From IMG/VR virus record IMGVR_UViG_3300030333_004442, positions 1-55,561 of that record: DNA of 55,561 nucleotides; one strand, 5' to 3'. Both the position numbers and the translations under genes were made by a program. This document shows, piece by piece, positions 44,801 through 49,345 of the stretch; position 1 is the first letter of the stretch, and each line of letters opens with the position of its first letter. The notes under the pieces are model-generated. The model ran no database searches. It was not told the origin of the DNA and saw only the letters and a program-made list of their open reading frames with translations. The stretch comes from a virus.

Positions 44801-45171
44801 GAGTATGTTGTGGCGGCTGTCACCGATGAATTTAATTTAACATGCCCAACGGCACTGGGAAAATGATAATCAAGAATATATTCATCAAGCCCAGACGCTT
44901 CGTTGCGCCATTCCATCTTTTCAGTCTCAGAGCCGTCGTAGGGATAGGACTTTAAGATGTGGTTTATAGCATCTTCATAATATTTCTCAGCAGAACCATA
45001 GCGGGCAAAATTCTCAGGCGCAGAATAATCAATCCGTGGAATCAGCTTGTTGTTTTTATCTGTGTTCGCGGTGATGAGGTCGTAGGATTCCACCTCGTCG
45101 TCAAGCTTGTCTAATTCTGCCTTGCCGACGACTTTATTTGACGTTTTACCAAATAAATCTTTGATGCTCAT
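29857..45171 (-). CDS. Giant virion protein, 5104 aa, baseplate wedge/tail-associated
   Basis: A single uninterrupted 15.3-kb gene, far longer than any T4 protein. Residues ~140-400 look like a LamG/concanavalin-like jelly roll (NTIEFWAKRDALLATNQSV, NWHHYAFAV, LYLDEFRYWKK). Near 610-640, YIYKTKGTEKSFRNLIRCFG recalls the tail protein I / gp7-like wedge motif. A second jelly roll, at ~700-1040, is interrupted at ~749-865 by an inserted beta domain; a near copy of that domain lies at ~1331-1447 and a divergent one at ~2134-2294. Another LamG-like unit lies at ~3130-3430 (ITISVWAKPE, EWNNVVLQI). The remainder is beta-rich with no catalytic motif seen. The position directly after gp6 and the 608-residue gene corresponds to gp7/gp8 in T4. 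Probably a baseplate-peripheral protein with glycan-binding domains, inferred. Confidence 0.75.
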   Translation of the reverse strand: MSIKDLFGKTSNKVVGKAELDKLDDEVESYDLITANTDKNNKLIPRIDYSAPENFARYGSAEKYYEDAINHILKSYPYDGSETEKMEWRNEASGLDEYILDYHFPSAVGHVKLNSSVTAATTYSDTGSGVWYRYAANTGQHITIKGGPHKDPDVQEDDEYELSKQFPPKGGRANIWDDEMFRESNLGINPSYGNTIEFWAKRDALLATNQSVCLFDLWNGAAHTAANYTRFTISVPGAPSSAGTHFHVTYKYGNAAEGVEEAGLTIPTATLDTMGATSGATWMQNWHHYAFAVSNTDSGIKIDLFIDGTYSTTVTAGNKITSTISQEGFVANINALRTKPLNSSPAALTDGDGGAKGLYLDEFRYWKKTRNAKEIGRYWFTPCFGGTNTDNTKYDKDAGINVDLGVYFKFNEGVYDDTTPTTTDAQCLDYSGRISNGTISNYSTAVRVTTSAMDESTKVIEMGVTEPKDPTMYATHTEIETLKTNLMLSGSMWDNQNNASFYHTMPGWILEEDNDSMVIKTLVQTLASYLDTIHSQIDMLGEIRDSKYFDLGDSQTKPVFFAKQLLRSVGFDVVDIFSEASSLEEIVSRGEQDMFENRIQDIKNVIYQNIYNNISYIYKTKGTEKSFRNLIRCFGVDDELVKLNLYADGVDYTLDGRRTNSSVKKNYIDFNHVDRKDGVAFSKDVYASSSDERGYVAGVTTDQAKLLSTTMTAQVIFPLQLDTDHPSFYHKGFNTISLFGCKEANHVCATATITTTGNPSNDETFVLTDAAGLAVTFVFKTGVATADGTKDGDNVIIGTSGAAGSAAAVGERIIAAINASDVAMTATEVSGGVVRLTQDGFGTAGHTAVDMSGVTTVTATNFTGAYELYDQTGTNQIGRMQIQAIMGANEYSSSTRDVTSARFKLIYTDADGDHEIISDEYKDVWDNSTWNFAVRIVPTDAALGDYVTGATASKYSIDFYGVQLQLGEVLNEFKLNAFYNGATAVAKARAMIATPKIFYIGHYRDNFAVNAGTLYSDVKVTDLMYWFDKLESQEIKIHSTDVTNTGRLYPNDDAYAFFSELSDGTVSDIRVPRKDTLALHWDFSNNTQSDASGLFTIDDVSGGGASYITEARYGWFTNLIGYRHTGVASFDAASCANDTNVINREYTYSAIHRLPEVLSGDDMVEIRTQDDDTFGKNAKPINHFWAIEKSMYQVISQEMLTLFASVLEFNDLIGQPVHRYRMEYKTLQKFRSLFYERVENVPSFEKFVAFYKWLDSSVGLMMQQLIPASGNFSESMRNMVENHLLERSKYWTKFPTLEMKQDPPAATLRGIREMTYDWEHGHAPITSMTKATGTITTTGNPSNNETFTLTDAAGLAVTFVFKTGVTTVDGTKDGDNVIIGVSGASGHAASVGDRIRAAINASDLAMTATETSGGAMTLTQHGLSASGNTAIDMSGVTTVTATDFTGGIGSDSPDHCLWWNERAIRTDLGFLPATAVDIERETIRKSKVRDVLGQNKMVEVSTGGFVEQGEPTLYDIKTAKHYEGSTYATRRLSRPYKLNLDQSPIIAGGPNFANATPASPNDMMRSSTRMGHNIQITSLQDDAPICQDEYTIQDGPIGEKRRAHIVTLADTVLSTTTPLKGSLITHPRYGAYPNDASPTWRNVHHDSYGQDHEVPMQGVFASEWVGGNQHRHIDLNKFLDGALNAEATRAELYKVTGGNTIKHPHDVNTDHPAARWTRDGTAKRAFNIANINTAVNEDNYTTYTGTPKLGNYTRDYEVVQTSGRSQNNRWHVRNPEYTPDSIVSTYITGLYDFSLPDRTKNSADESFGRTEHVFVERFSAPGEPATLSRGALDIQAEEFSAYNSLNYRNLRVRNHLNFWHKEHTAQFGYREDYIHGTESDAIGGVSNDFGGNTANVGAWHKNNRNPLTRMYLHSPTQVETRRRYDNFYISHQIPQSDWQYHWITSSAVHFNISGQPALQEYDDEERAAYTPTVFPWNNDGDGDSTDKLIFHPRLSGYITDYPNATIGVSGSLDWILTGAGAGQEVSSPGLLTSGSLGITYNSGGTSTTVNVDVDFVYGNYIVVDPVDWTNNLIGASCPSCELNRPLAEYGTGTQKPAAGNATLNALLLNRNGPYQGASWKMLQNGYSPIVRQQRQRNVITIQNTPDSNKLYENKKEAINGAIKIYVNSVPSADFTITADPLIEETDTAAEWTVTVPVAQFSGDGAVQAIANYIAGKINELDEVYNVLGKIDGTSKISASSTEGSNIVVIETVETGALVNLNSIVVTLPAADVATSSGNLTDSSALYFTEAASIKTTANDHSLPIEASSTGLVIADDSGNKKITVYFQGGADEKVRSWRYNDRRSDNHTKYIEPAATWNMPMQHMLSEKTDNIGVTAVHSYSNNLKTFANPKLSYKTGFDIKDTSQNYDVLFDKYSPFNATQPELDFVGLFYKEYIFPKNRNVGLLKTRARASWDDVAAEDISSIPTGQLRIFWKNNVFERIKGPISTTVNAIGYTSAYKPSYLLEEDGTSLDSWNQSRSIFAMDNFVYDREDATGATAEWTCKGDLQYVGWPTYMSWIINRSCEFTPQTDYVNYANLDVSNLEDKLGTNLIQAALGKFDYSLQSHFDGGIGMGFTGSIREYLQIPDMMATGGGGPKAEVHYNRNSNSSQKYAEVIGLTFDGYRSEVVGGTKVGFYGGEPKMGADATLDGGGGYDDIVVSDHTVNIETATRAEISPRCISPEVVVQLYYNPHGEEKREGAWRYKTNEMAGKNPWYDKYIDFSLETRCMAQNYGVVAEFRVSEHMDKYLMIDGGDFRTKNFNFLSLHGASYNTVAPHYATHETAWSGKVTYPSEKVYSPDGTYENVVSEFPHSDEMYSGWQDLSVDSDDPTTGFEYLQNRIKTMNNAFSNSEGRGTFNSPSAYTDYVFQNPIYVGGNMSIENCNATLIPVMGEGGYAQILPSSPWDGRVSWGQGTADDGTGRHSWFAAGEELLTEVEDGATTSYKGGDSDADGIFGYDDPDLTATTSGTGNPDLPPVYREANSFSEWKSITPFSNDKSTADPALACMKFNMNGATDEYMHGQITLWDKYTTTSANDTNIYGVSPFGKMTEKRHYDTLRVPSDAASESGATSQARLELYASDATTNTKGTPITISVWAKPEVTGCSTDQAVYDNVPVGLYVFGSYINAHFNQESQRVDFEVNPKNQKSPGNWRRDIHSAEGAWGVYANFPAPVELRDDYPFGMGLTFFMNQAGDDHRRETMLGVNAIDKHPSFDWDEKNIYHFFRRDTQGDSDDNNDKWVPATLPEGEWNNVVLQILPAIGSKPPKIKMTLTNSKTRPDGDETTNKLYSEVLYGIHRSALTNTTYRKTVYSVVPVGKTAAWGEEYGWGGNDFSADNNNFMYNYDYKIGKAVFADVTDNRILATKRREDEYWYFNGELMEFSMWAGVLSKADINWIRPQPKNLLEGYLNGEVLGGYTKLSVAQEEWGNNAPTGVLTVSNMREGTVKTATGAISYSQTQIGLTTEASCSTCKLAVWHRLGVHPTINIGEMCEDWDDEFFNSYVHTDTIQFYDAIVEDHDGISPTARRRLRFKVNALKKLMPYRGFYPQDRTLQLAELFTQKMKASITGADTTILLEEQAMQAAMQPFFAPGILYNSIKAGIAVDWPAFTNATGLEPVYPNSQCTLPFYNEDIHGLSSEAWHAKMLTDALLGDRGPEVQLSSIVPNWFSPRANPYSPDEGLLAEYEKFTSDADAAEAEEYIVQQQANQLKKLYKAQPKFFACLSEGVEQGEGGACADAANGYIIRAEPDIRIPFEGLVSLDSVLPKSSDNLESLGSTIDEGDFKYVDLEISGWDCEGVEITFKQPEALFAAQNDDSEYPDGNDEWAGNYTIRSHSVTIGDRDREIGGSDWDVNVDFQRPPKGFGMPSFNQDGSSTFAGESDAQWSIPPYSNADPITLDEMNEEIAVKLCYHINHERPDIHFVAIPGQLISYKWSDRTDHDRKWNGDAVARIFPAVYPEIFGISKDDLAPTTTDDTLDPYKDHGASYVNNLWNKPELFKPDTMAPPRVGRQHSGTWRIRLVYVGPPKMRLDLAQVELSHTEVASDSNSFGFAANSITELGMKPWEGVASESSCSEDSFSTDDYSPYDTGNTNHTSMAKAGGGGFINSAMLIENEEDIYSEEGPAGCPQHWIHQSLHSEAVKHIPLNWKVLHLVNPFQNTDDTGNSLSDYEYPYTGGAGQDAPSYWMRAGSVEPWCFFTGGAEKASDMVDGAILGDVCAVSITRHLGTLALCEWIDGWGWKGSAKYSVDTELGIRQVSADGVTMKGNYNDQRRYDTVSGGIQSISGGFAWDGGLQSFQNDASYLFTQDETLGVESTFSERTGSNVAVMEESAKPQQGPFTLYGGYTAEDINQIRVTPKPHQIYLMVPEYYVGAGNESGGGDTGKAYASNWRNYCYPYFEYQGNNGDPRFEMAMHNFLAEVPNFFLKDSKLVSFASKPESQFKVMEAGKTYYMNVSMNQSENFTTLASPYSDSYALGRPNKIAFGETGTSVFTMEGRYYGPAFQWKGLDDYRINDEAGLNSIEAQMLRDPAQAPYVPPYLYGKQTARISFTPSITKKFTLEEIFAGAKVTNISPEAWQRFVKCAQEDNGDIWYNSREISSSPAWKARTTISASMNLFGKTSIKQIEYRAQLANLRDDLDESLQKFVPLTATDSQGSSGDVWTIGTKWECPILNFYTAPALSTMAVPALSDFEAGAFGLPSGRAQLALTPAWSDSDLQIAQSENGYVIKDTTTEGENSGMGIWSSYGVIPAEAQGVFVTIEESTISSATKSHSLAHGSLIDVCGFQPQKQKVGEIAPSKEISEAVVMIPFVDKESDTTAETIVVDGRHFFKINKDLFNMQKNNIEAGDPAVKPMQWFGVTSNQEIQETSISKMIKLMKKYNLPPKFDFVRYPMEASEDPFVMYIFEFNHRFDKQDLADIWQGLPPKIAVTAEHDSSTLIHDLSPVDFFEENNLPRHVRWMTFKVKKRAKEDYFEATARGTDDGRFSFDFEMGKTPPKYSYNWPYDYFTMLELIQVEAGLDIFENQLLQVPQVTSSQDEISSSEVRRQIGAVKESSVQDMSRAPATFTFGTEEDR
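38290..38770 (-). repeat. Divergent third copy of the inserted beta domain in the giant gene
   Basis: The encoded segment (IKIYVNSVPSADFTI, then IANYIAGKINELDEVYNVLG and ISASSTEGSNIVVIE) has the same order of strands and central helix as the two closely related copies at 40831-41181 and 42578-42927, but little direct identity. Assigned by pattern only. Confidence 0.35.
40831..41181 (-). repeat. Inserted beta domain, copy A, in the giant gene
   Basis: About 117 codons with the pattern TITTTGNPSN, ETFTLTDAAGLAVTFVFKTG, VIIGVSGASG, then a helix RIRAAINASD, LTQ and DMSGVTTVTATDFTGG. Copy B at 42578-42927 has almost the same protein sequence and high DNA similarity, so the pair arose by a fairly recent internal duplication or exchange. 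Domains of this kind occur scattered through structural proteins of marine phages. Confidence 0.8.
42578..42927 (-). repeat. Inserted beta domain, copy B, in the giant gene
   Basis: Near-identical to copy A (TITTTGNPSN, FVLTDAAGLAVTFVFKTGVA, IIGTSGAAGSAAAVGERI, VDMSGVTTVTATNFTG). It interrupts a concanavalin-like fold: the strand ISLFGCKEANHVC lies before it and QTGTNQIGRMQIQAI after it, and these would join smoothly if the insert were removed. Confidence 0.8.
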
Positions 45172-45173
45172 TA

Positions 45174-47000
45174 TCAGTCTACCCTAAACTTAAAAACTTC
45201 TTCTTGTTCAGTGATGACTCCATCAATCGAAGTCAAGAACCGAATCCCATACATATAGCCAGCCTCCAGCAACGACATATCGAAATCAAAATAGCTTCCT
45301 TCGCCATCATAAGAGAGTTTGGTGTGGTCATTGCTTGTAGTGGCGGTCCCTCTGCCATAATCAAACAAGACTTCATCGTCTACAACTCTAAAGATTTTGA
45401 AGTAAACATTGTCAACGATTTTGTTCTGCAAAGACCTCCTAGCTACTGTATAAATAGTTGGCGACCAATCTTTTAATCGTGTGTAAACCCGAAAACGTGG
45501 CGACTCACTTCTTGTATAAGAGTTTTTAAGGTTAGTGATGTTGAAAATATATCTATCTTTCTTTTCTGATGTGGTAAGGCTTCTCTGATTGACGGAGATT
45601 GACCCAGTGTGAAGCACTTCCCATGTCGATTCATCTGCACCACCAGTTGCTGCCGAATACCACTTGTCATACACAATCGAGCCCGTCGTATCGACAACAC
45701 AAGAAACTTTGTATACACCAGTGGAGGGGTTCGTCGCAGCGAGTGCAGTCGCAGAATTGAAGCTATCGTTAGGGTCTTTCACTGACGCCAACTGAGTGTA
45801 ATCTGGGTCTGTATAAAATCTAACATACAATTCCTCACCAGATGGGAATGTATAATTGCTCCTGCTGCCCCCAACAGAATTATAAAGAAAGAGGTTGTTC
45901 GTGTTCTGGGCATTTGTAAACATCTTACTTTCTGCATGAAAATTAGACCTCTGGTCTTGTTCCGAGGCATCCCAACGAGCTTCGATGCATGGTCGTTTAA
46001 AGAAATACTGAGAAGTGCGGGCAAAGAATTTCTTAGTATAGAATGATTTGCCAACATTCTCGTTTGTAATTTTAATAATGAACCCTTTGTGTGAAGCCTG
46101 CATATCGCTTAATGAGCGAAGCGAGCCGCTACTCCAAATAACACTTTCCATATGCGATGTAATGTCGAGCAGGATATCTTCCTCGCCTGTAGTAAAATCC
46201 TGCGATACAACTGCACTGCCGCCATAATCACCCGTGTTGATGCCCATTGCTGTGCCCCATTCCGTATAATCAAGACCACTAGTCATGTAATAACTCGCTG
46301 TCTGAAAGGTGCCAGAATCTGCACTGATAGAATAGGGGTAGTTTCCGACTGCGCCCGCTGATGCCGCAGTCAATGTGACAACACCAGAAGAATTCGTAGC
46401 AGACACTTTGTCCGTAGCTGCCTCGATTGCGTCTTTAATAGCCTCGCCCACATTCGTTTTAGTTGGCGAACCGGGGGCGGTAGCGGTGATGCTGGTATCT
46501 CCTATCTTTATGGAAATTTCTTCTGCCGCATTTGGAACAGTTTGAACCGTAATCTTACCAGTCCCTGTGCCGCCTGCTGTATCATTACGATATTTCCATG
46601 ATGCCGCACCCTCATCTGTATACTCGCCCATGTCGAGTCCACTTCCCTCGGTCCATGTGCTGGAGAGCGTATGAACGCTTAGATTAAAATTACGAGGCAG
46701 AGTTTCCGCATGAACAGCGTTGAAAAGCCGCAAAATATATTTTGGCTTATTGGACGCATCCGGTGTTGGTAAATCACCAGCGACAAGCGATGCTCGGAGC
46801 GTTTCCATATCAAACCTAATCAAGATGCGGGCTATCTCTTTAGAGTCGTTCCCAGTTGAGGTGACCTGACCATGAAGGACAAACACCTCAAGAATGTCAG
46901 CAACACCCATGTTGGCTTTTACGCCGCGCTCTGTCAAGCCTTCTTTATACGCATTTGTAATTGTTGTATCGGCTTCCGCTGCCAACCTGTAGATGCTCAT
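45174..47000 (-). CDS. Baseplate/tail structural protein, 608 aa
   Basis: The ATG at 47000 overlaps the gp6 stop by one base (TAATG). The N-terminal ~150 residues (IYRLAAEADTTITNAYKEGL, ARILIRFDMETLRASLVAGD, LPRNFNLSVHTLSSTW) look like a carbohydrate-binding-like beta sandwich of the kind that starts with a 'DTTI' strand. An inserted beta domain follows at ~145-245 (GKITVQTVPN, ISIKIGDTSITAT, VGEAIKDAIEAA), related in pattern to those in the giant gene. The C-terminal part is a beta domain with FRVYTRLKDWSPTIYTVARR and GYMYGIRFLTSIDGV, ending in EEVFKFRVD. Position after gp6 suggests a wedge or wedge-attached component. Confidence 0.65.
   Translation of the reverse strand: MSIYRLAAEADTTITNAYKEGLTERGVKANMGVADILEVFVLHGQVTSTGNDSKEIARILIRFDMETLRASLVAGDLPTPDASNKPKYILRLFNAVHAETLPRNFNLSVHTLSSTWTEGSGLDMGEYTDEGAASWKYRNDTAGGTGTGKITVQTVPNAAEEISIKIGDTSITATAPGSPTKTNVGEAIKDAIEAATDKVSATNSSGVVTLTAASAGAVGNYPYSISADSGTFQTASYYMTSGLDYTEWGTAMGINTGDYGGSAVVSQDFTTGEEDILLDITSHMESVIWSSGSLRSLSDMQASHKGFIIKITNENVGKSFYTKKFFARTSQYFFKRPCIEARWDASEQDQRSNFHAESKMFTNAQNTNNLFLYNSVGGSRSNYTFPSGEELYVRFYTDPDYTQLASVKDPNDSFNSATALAATNPSTGVYKVSCVVDTTGSIVYDKWYSAATGGADESTWEVLHTGSISVNQRSLTTSEKKDRYIFNITNLKNSYTRSESPRFRVYTRLKDWSPTIYTVARRSLQNKIVDNVYFKIFRVVDDEVLFDYGRGTATTSNDHTKLSYDGEGSYFDFDMSLLEAGYMYGIRFLTSIDGVITEQEEVFKFRVD
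46275..46575 (-). repeat. Inserted beta domain in the 608-aa gene
   Basis: The segment GKITVQTVPNAAEEISIKIG to the VTLTAASAGAVGNYPYSI strand repeats the strand-helix-strand order of the domain found three times in the giant gene, with the GEAIKDAIEA helix in the place of ERIIAAINAS. It sits between a WTEGSGLDMGEYTDEGAASW block and SGLDYTEWGTAMG, which would otherwise be contiguous. Confidence 0.45.
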
Positions 47001-48844
47001 TAGATAATCACTCCTGAAATATCATTTGCTGGATACTTAATTTCATATATTACATTCAGTGGCATTTCAATATAACGACCGTCTGCTGAGGTCGAAGCTT
47101 CAAGGTCGAAACGAATGTCTGAATAGGAACGAGTACCAGAGTTACCGAGCCTCTGTGTGATGCGTACATCGGTAACATCTACCAGACCATCGACCTTTTT
47201 TAGTTCTTTGTACACATCGGTAATAAAGAATGGTTCGCCAATGTCGGGATACCTCATATAATAATTTATTAACCGCTCGCGGGCAGCTTTTAACACATCG
47301 TGCTTGGGAACCTCGACAGACGCAATAGCAGTAAAATCAATGCCGATGTTTATGACCTTTGCATCCATGATATCAATCGTATCATTAATCATCTTGTTCT
47401 TTGTCAGCCACGTTTTAAGATTCTTTTTCACCACATCGTTTGCTTGAGTCAAGGTGCCGCCCCTATTCTCACACAAAACATAAAGATTCAAATTTCTCTT
47501 TAGAGAGTCGTGGTCACGAAGTATTTTGCATCTTTTAATTCCACCAAATTTTTCTGGCATCTTGTAGACATATGATTCATAATCTTGCTGTGTCACGGCT
47601 CTGTTTTGAGTCGCATAATTATCATAGATGCGATGCTTTAGCTCTGTGGCATCAGGCAACCTAACATATCCCACAATCGGGTCTTCGTTATCAATCTCCA
47701 ATGAGCCTCTGACGGCTTTAACATTGTTCGTGTCCAAGACTGTTAAGTCTTCAAACTCTAATCTTGCAGTCGCGACCTTGTTCAGTTGCCCGACTCGACA
47801 ATTGACATTTGAAGATGTATTCATTCGGTATGTCACGGATAAGACAGTGTTTGATGGACCAATACCAAACTTGTCACTTTCAATTAGTCGGGTCGGGTCA
47901 AACGCCTCGTCTGTAATATAATTCTTTCCATGAACCTTCATAACAACAGCCGATGGTTCTGCTATCATATCTTTGGGAAGCGCCACATCAGAACTCGCAC
48001 CAAACTGAACTATCGTCTTTCTTCTGTTACGCTCTGTGGTGAAACGGCGAGGAACCATAAACGGCTTCAAGATTTCTGCGGCTTGGTCACCAACGCTATA
48101 TGAATAGGTTGTGCTGCCACAGGTTTTATCACGGTTTGTGACACCTCGATAAATTACATTTTGTGAAAGGAAGTCGGTTTCATAATACTCGTTGCCCTCT
48201 TCATCTGTAATCTTCATAACCTCAGCAATGTCCAAAGCATTTAATTCAAGCCTTCTAAATTTCTTAAACGAGCCAATGGTGTGCCGTTCAATATAATACC
48301 TGCCAGACACGACTTGACCAAACGCCTTTACAGCAAACGCAGTTGGCGTTCCAGTATCCTCGTTCTGTCGAGCAACGCGAACTTCATTGTTAGGGTTTCC
48401 AAAATGAACATCTTCGTTCAAAATAAATCCCGCGCCGGTTGAAGCTTTGAATGTACTGCCTCTGCGGAGAACTGGCATGTATCTCTTATCTGGACCAAGC
48501 CCCGATGAAGTTGCAGGAATCAAAACATAAAAGGTTGCAATGCCATATGATGACGGTGCAGTCTTAAACTTCCAGCCCAGTTGACGACCCAGCTTAATGA
48601 TGTTATTGTATTCGACCGATGTATGGAGGAATGTTTCGTTTGCCTGATAGTCAAGGTAGAATGACAACATGTCACCAATATAGGCAACTGTATCAATCAT
48701 CAGAGAACCAAAACTTGCTTCATTAAAATCTCGATAGGTGTCGGGATAATACCTTCTTACATAATCCGTCAAATCCTTCTTGATAGTGTCGAACTCTCGA
48801 CTAGTATATTTGATTGCTATAGCTCTGACCTTTTTATCGCTCAT
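47000..48844 (-). CDS. gp6: Baseplate wedge protein, T4 gp6-like (baseplate J family)
   Basis: 614 residues, close to the 660 of T4 gp6. The N-terminus IAIKYTSREFDTIKKDLTDY, DFNEASFGSLMIDTVAYIGD and MLSFYLDYQANETFLHTS is the hallmark of gp6/baseplate J-like proteins (the SFG-x-x-L-x-D-x-x-A-x-x-GD-x-L block). The C-terminal half carries DYESYVYKMPEKFGGIKRCK and the PFFITDVYKELKKVDGLVDV segment typical of the family. gp6 dimers clamp together the inner baseplate and pair with gp25 and gp53. Here gp25 lies 24 nt upstream, the same association as in T4 baseplates and type VI secretion. GAGGAA precedes the ATG. Confidence 0.92.
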   Translation of the reverse strand: MSDKKVRAIAIKYTSREFDTIKKDLTDYVRRYYPDTYRDFNEASFGSLMIDTVAYIGDMLSFYLDYQANETFLHTSVEYNNIIKLGRQLGWKFKTAPSSYGIATFYVLIPATSSGLGPDKRYMPVLRRGSTFKASTGAGFILNEDVHFGNPNNEVRVARQNEDTGTPTAFAVKAFGQVVSGRYYIERHTIGSFKKFRRLELNALDIAEVMKITDEEGNEYYETDFLSQNVIYRGVTNRDKTCGSTTYSYSVGDQAAEILKPFMVPRRFTTERNRRKTIVQFGASSDVALPKDMIAEPSAVVMKVHGKNYITDEAFDPTRLIESDKFGIGPSNTVLSVTYRMNTSSNVNCRVGQLNKVATARLEFEDLTVLDTNNVKAVRGSLEIDNEDPIVGYVRLPDATELKHRIYDNYATQNRAVTQQDYESYVYKMPEKFGGIKRCKILRDHDSLKRNLNLYVLCENRGGTLTQANDVVKKNLKTWLTKNKMINDTIDIMDAKVINIGIDFTAIASVEVPKHDVLKAARERLINYYMRYPDIGEPFFITDVYKELKKVDGLVDVTDVRITQRLGNSGTRSYSDIRFDLEASTSADGRYIEMPLNVIYEIKYPANDISGVII

Positions 48845-48868
48845 TCAAATCTTCCTCGCGTGTTGTAA

Positions 48869-49291
48869 TTAGGCACTATTCTGAGATACTGTCGCAGTAT
48901 CCTCACCAGTAACATAGAGGTCCAACCCATCTACACTGTCCAGTGGTAAAATTCGGTATGTCAACTTAATTGACAGCGTATTCGCTCCATATATAGGATT
49001 GTCATCTTGTGTTCCGAAATCGACGCTAATGACCTTTACAAATGGCATATATTTTTTAGTCTGCTTCTTAATTCTGGCTTCAATCGTTCCCCAAGTCTTA
49101 GCATGGTTTTGTTCAAACAAAAAGTTACGCAACCCGACACCGAACATTGGGTCCATCATCCGTTCGCCGGGAGCAGTCAAAATCAACATTTTCATGTTCT
49201 GCTTGACCATCTCTTTATATGTTTTTGTTAGCTTATATCCGTCGCTTGGATGCAAGGACATTGGCAACTTTGGTGACAAACCTTCTGGCAT
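48869..49291 (-). CDS. gp25: Baseplate wedge protein, T4 gp25-like (GPW/gp25/TssE family)
   Basis: 140 residues, close to the 132 of T4 gp25. The core ILTAPGERMMDPMFGVGLRN, then FLFEQN, is the family signature (GER-x-x-x-P-x-FG-x-GL-x-x-x-LFE), followed by the helix IEARIKKQTKKYMPFVKVIS and a two-strand end (LSIKLTYRI). In the baseplate gp25 anchors the wedge to the hub and seeds sheath assembly; its relatives do the same in type VI secretion systems. The N-terminus KLPMSLHPSDGYKLTKTYKE is typical. AAGGAG sits 9 nt before the ATG. It comes just before gp6, the conserved order. Confidence 0.92.
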   Translation of the reverse strand: MPEGLSPKLPMSLHPSDGYKLTKTYKEMVKQNMKMLILTAPGERMMDPMFGVGLRNFLFEQNHAKTWGTIEARIKKQTKKYMPFVKVISVDFGTQDDNPIYGANTLSIKLTYRILPLDSVDGLDLYVTGEDTATVSQNSA

Positions 49292-49308
49292 AGTGTATTT
49301 CTCCTTCT

Positions 49309-49317
49309 ATAAATATC
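49309..49317 (+). promoter_or_regulatory. TATAAATA-type motif before gp25 gene
   Basis: The + strand reads CTATAAATATC at 49307-49317 in the 54-nt gap upstream of the gp25 gene. It is oriented against the genes. The coding strand also has an AAATAAATAA tract at the end of the upstream gene (49340-49350) that could be a late-promoter-like element in the right direction. Both are weak calls. Confidence 0.22.
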
Positions 49318-49345
49318 TTGCTGGATAGAAAGTGGGATTATTTAT

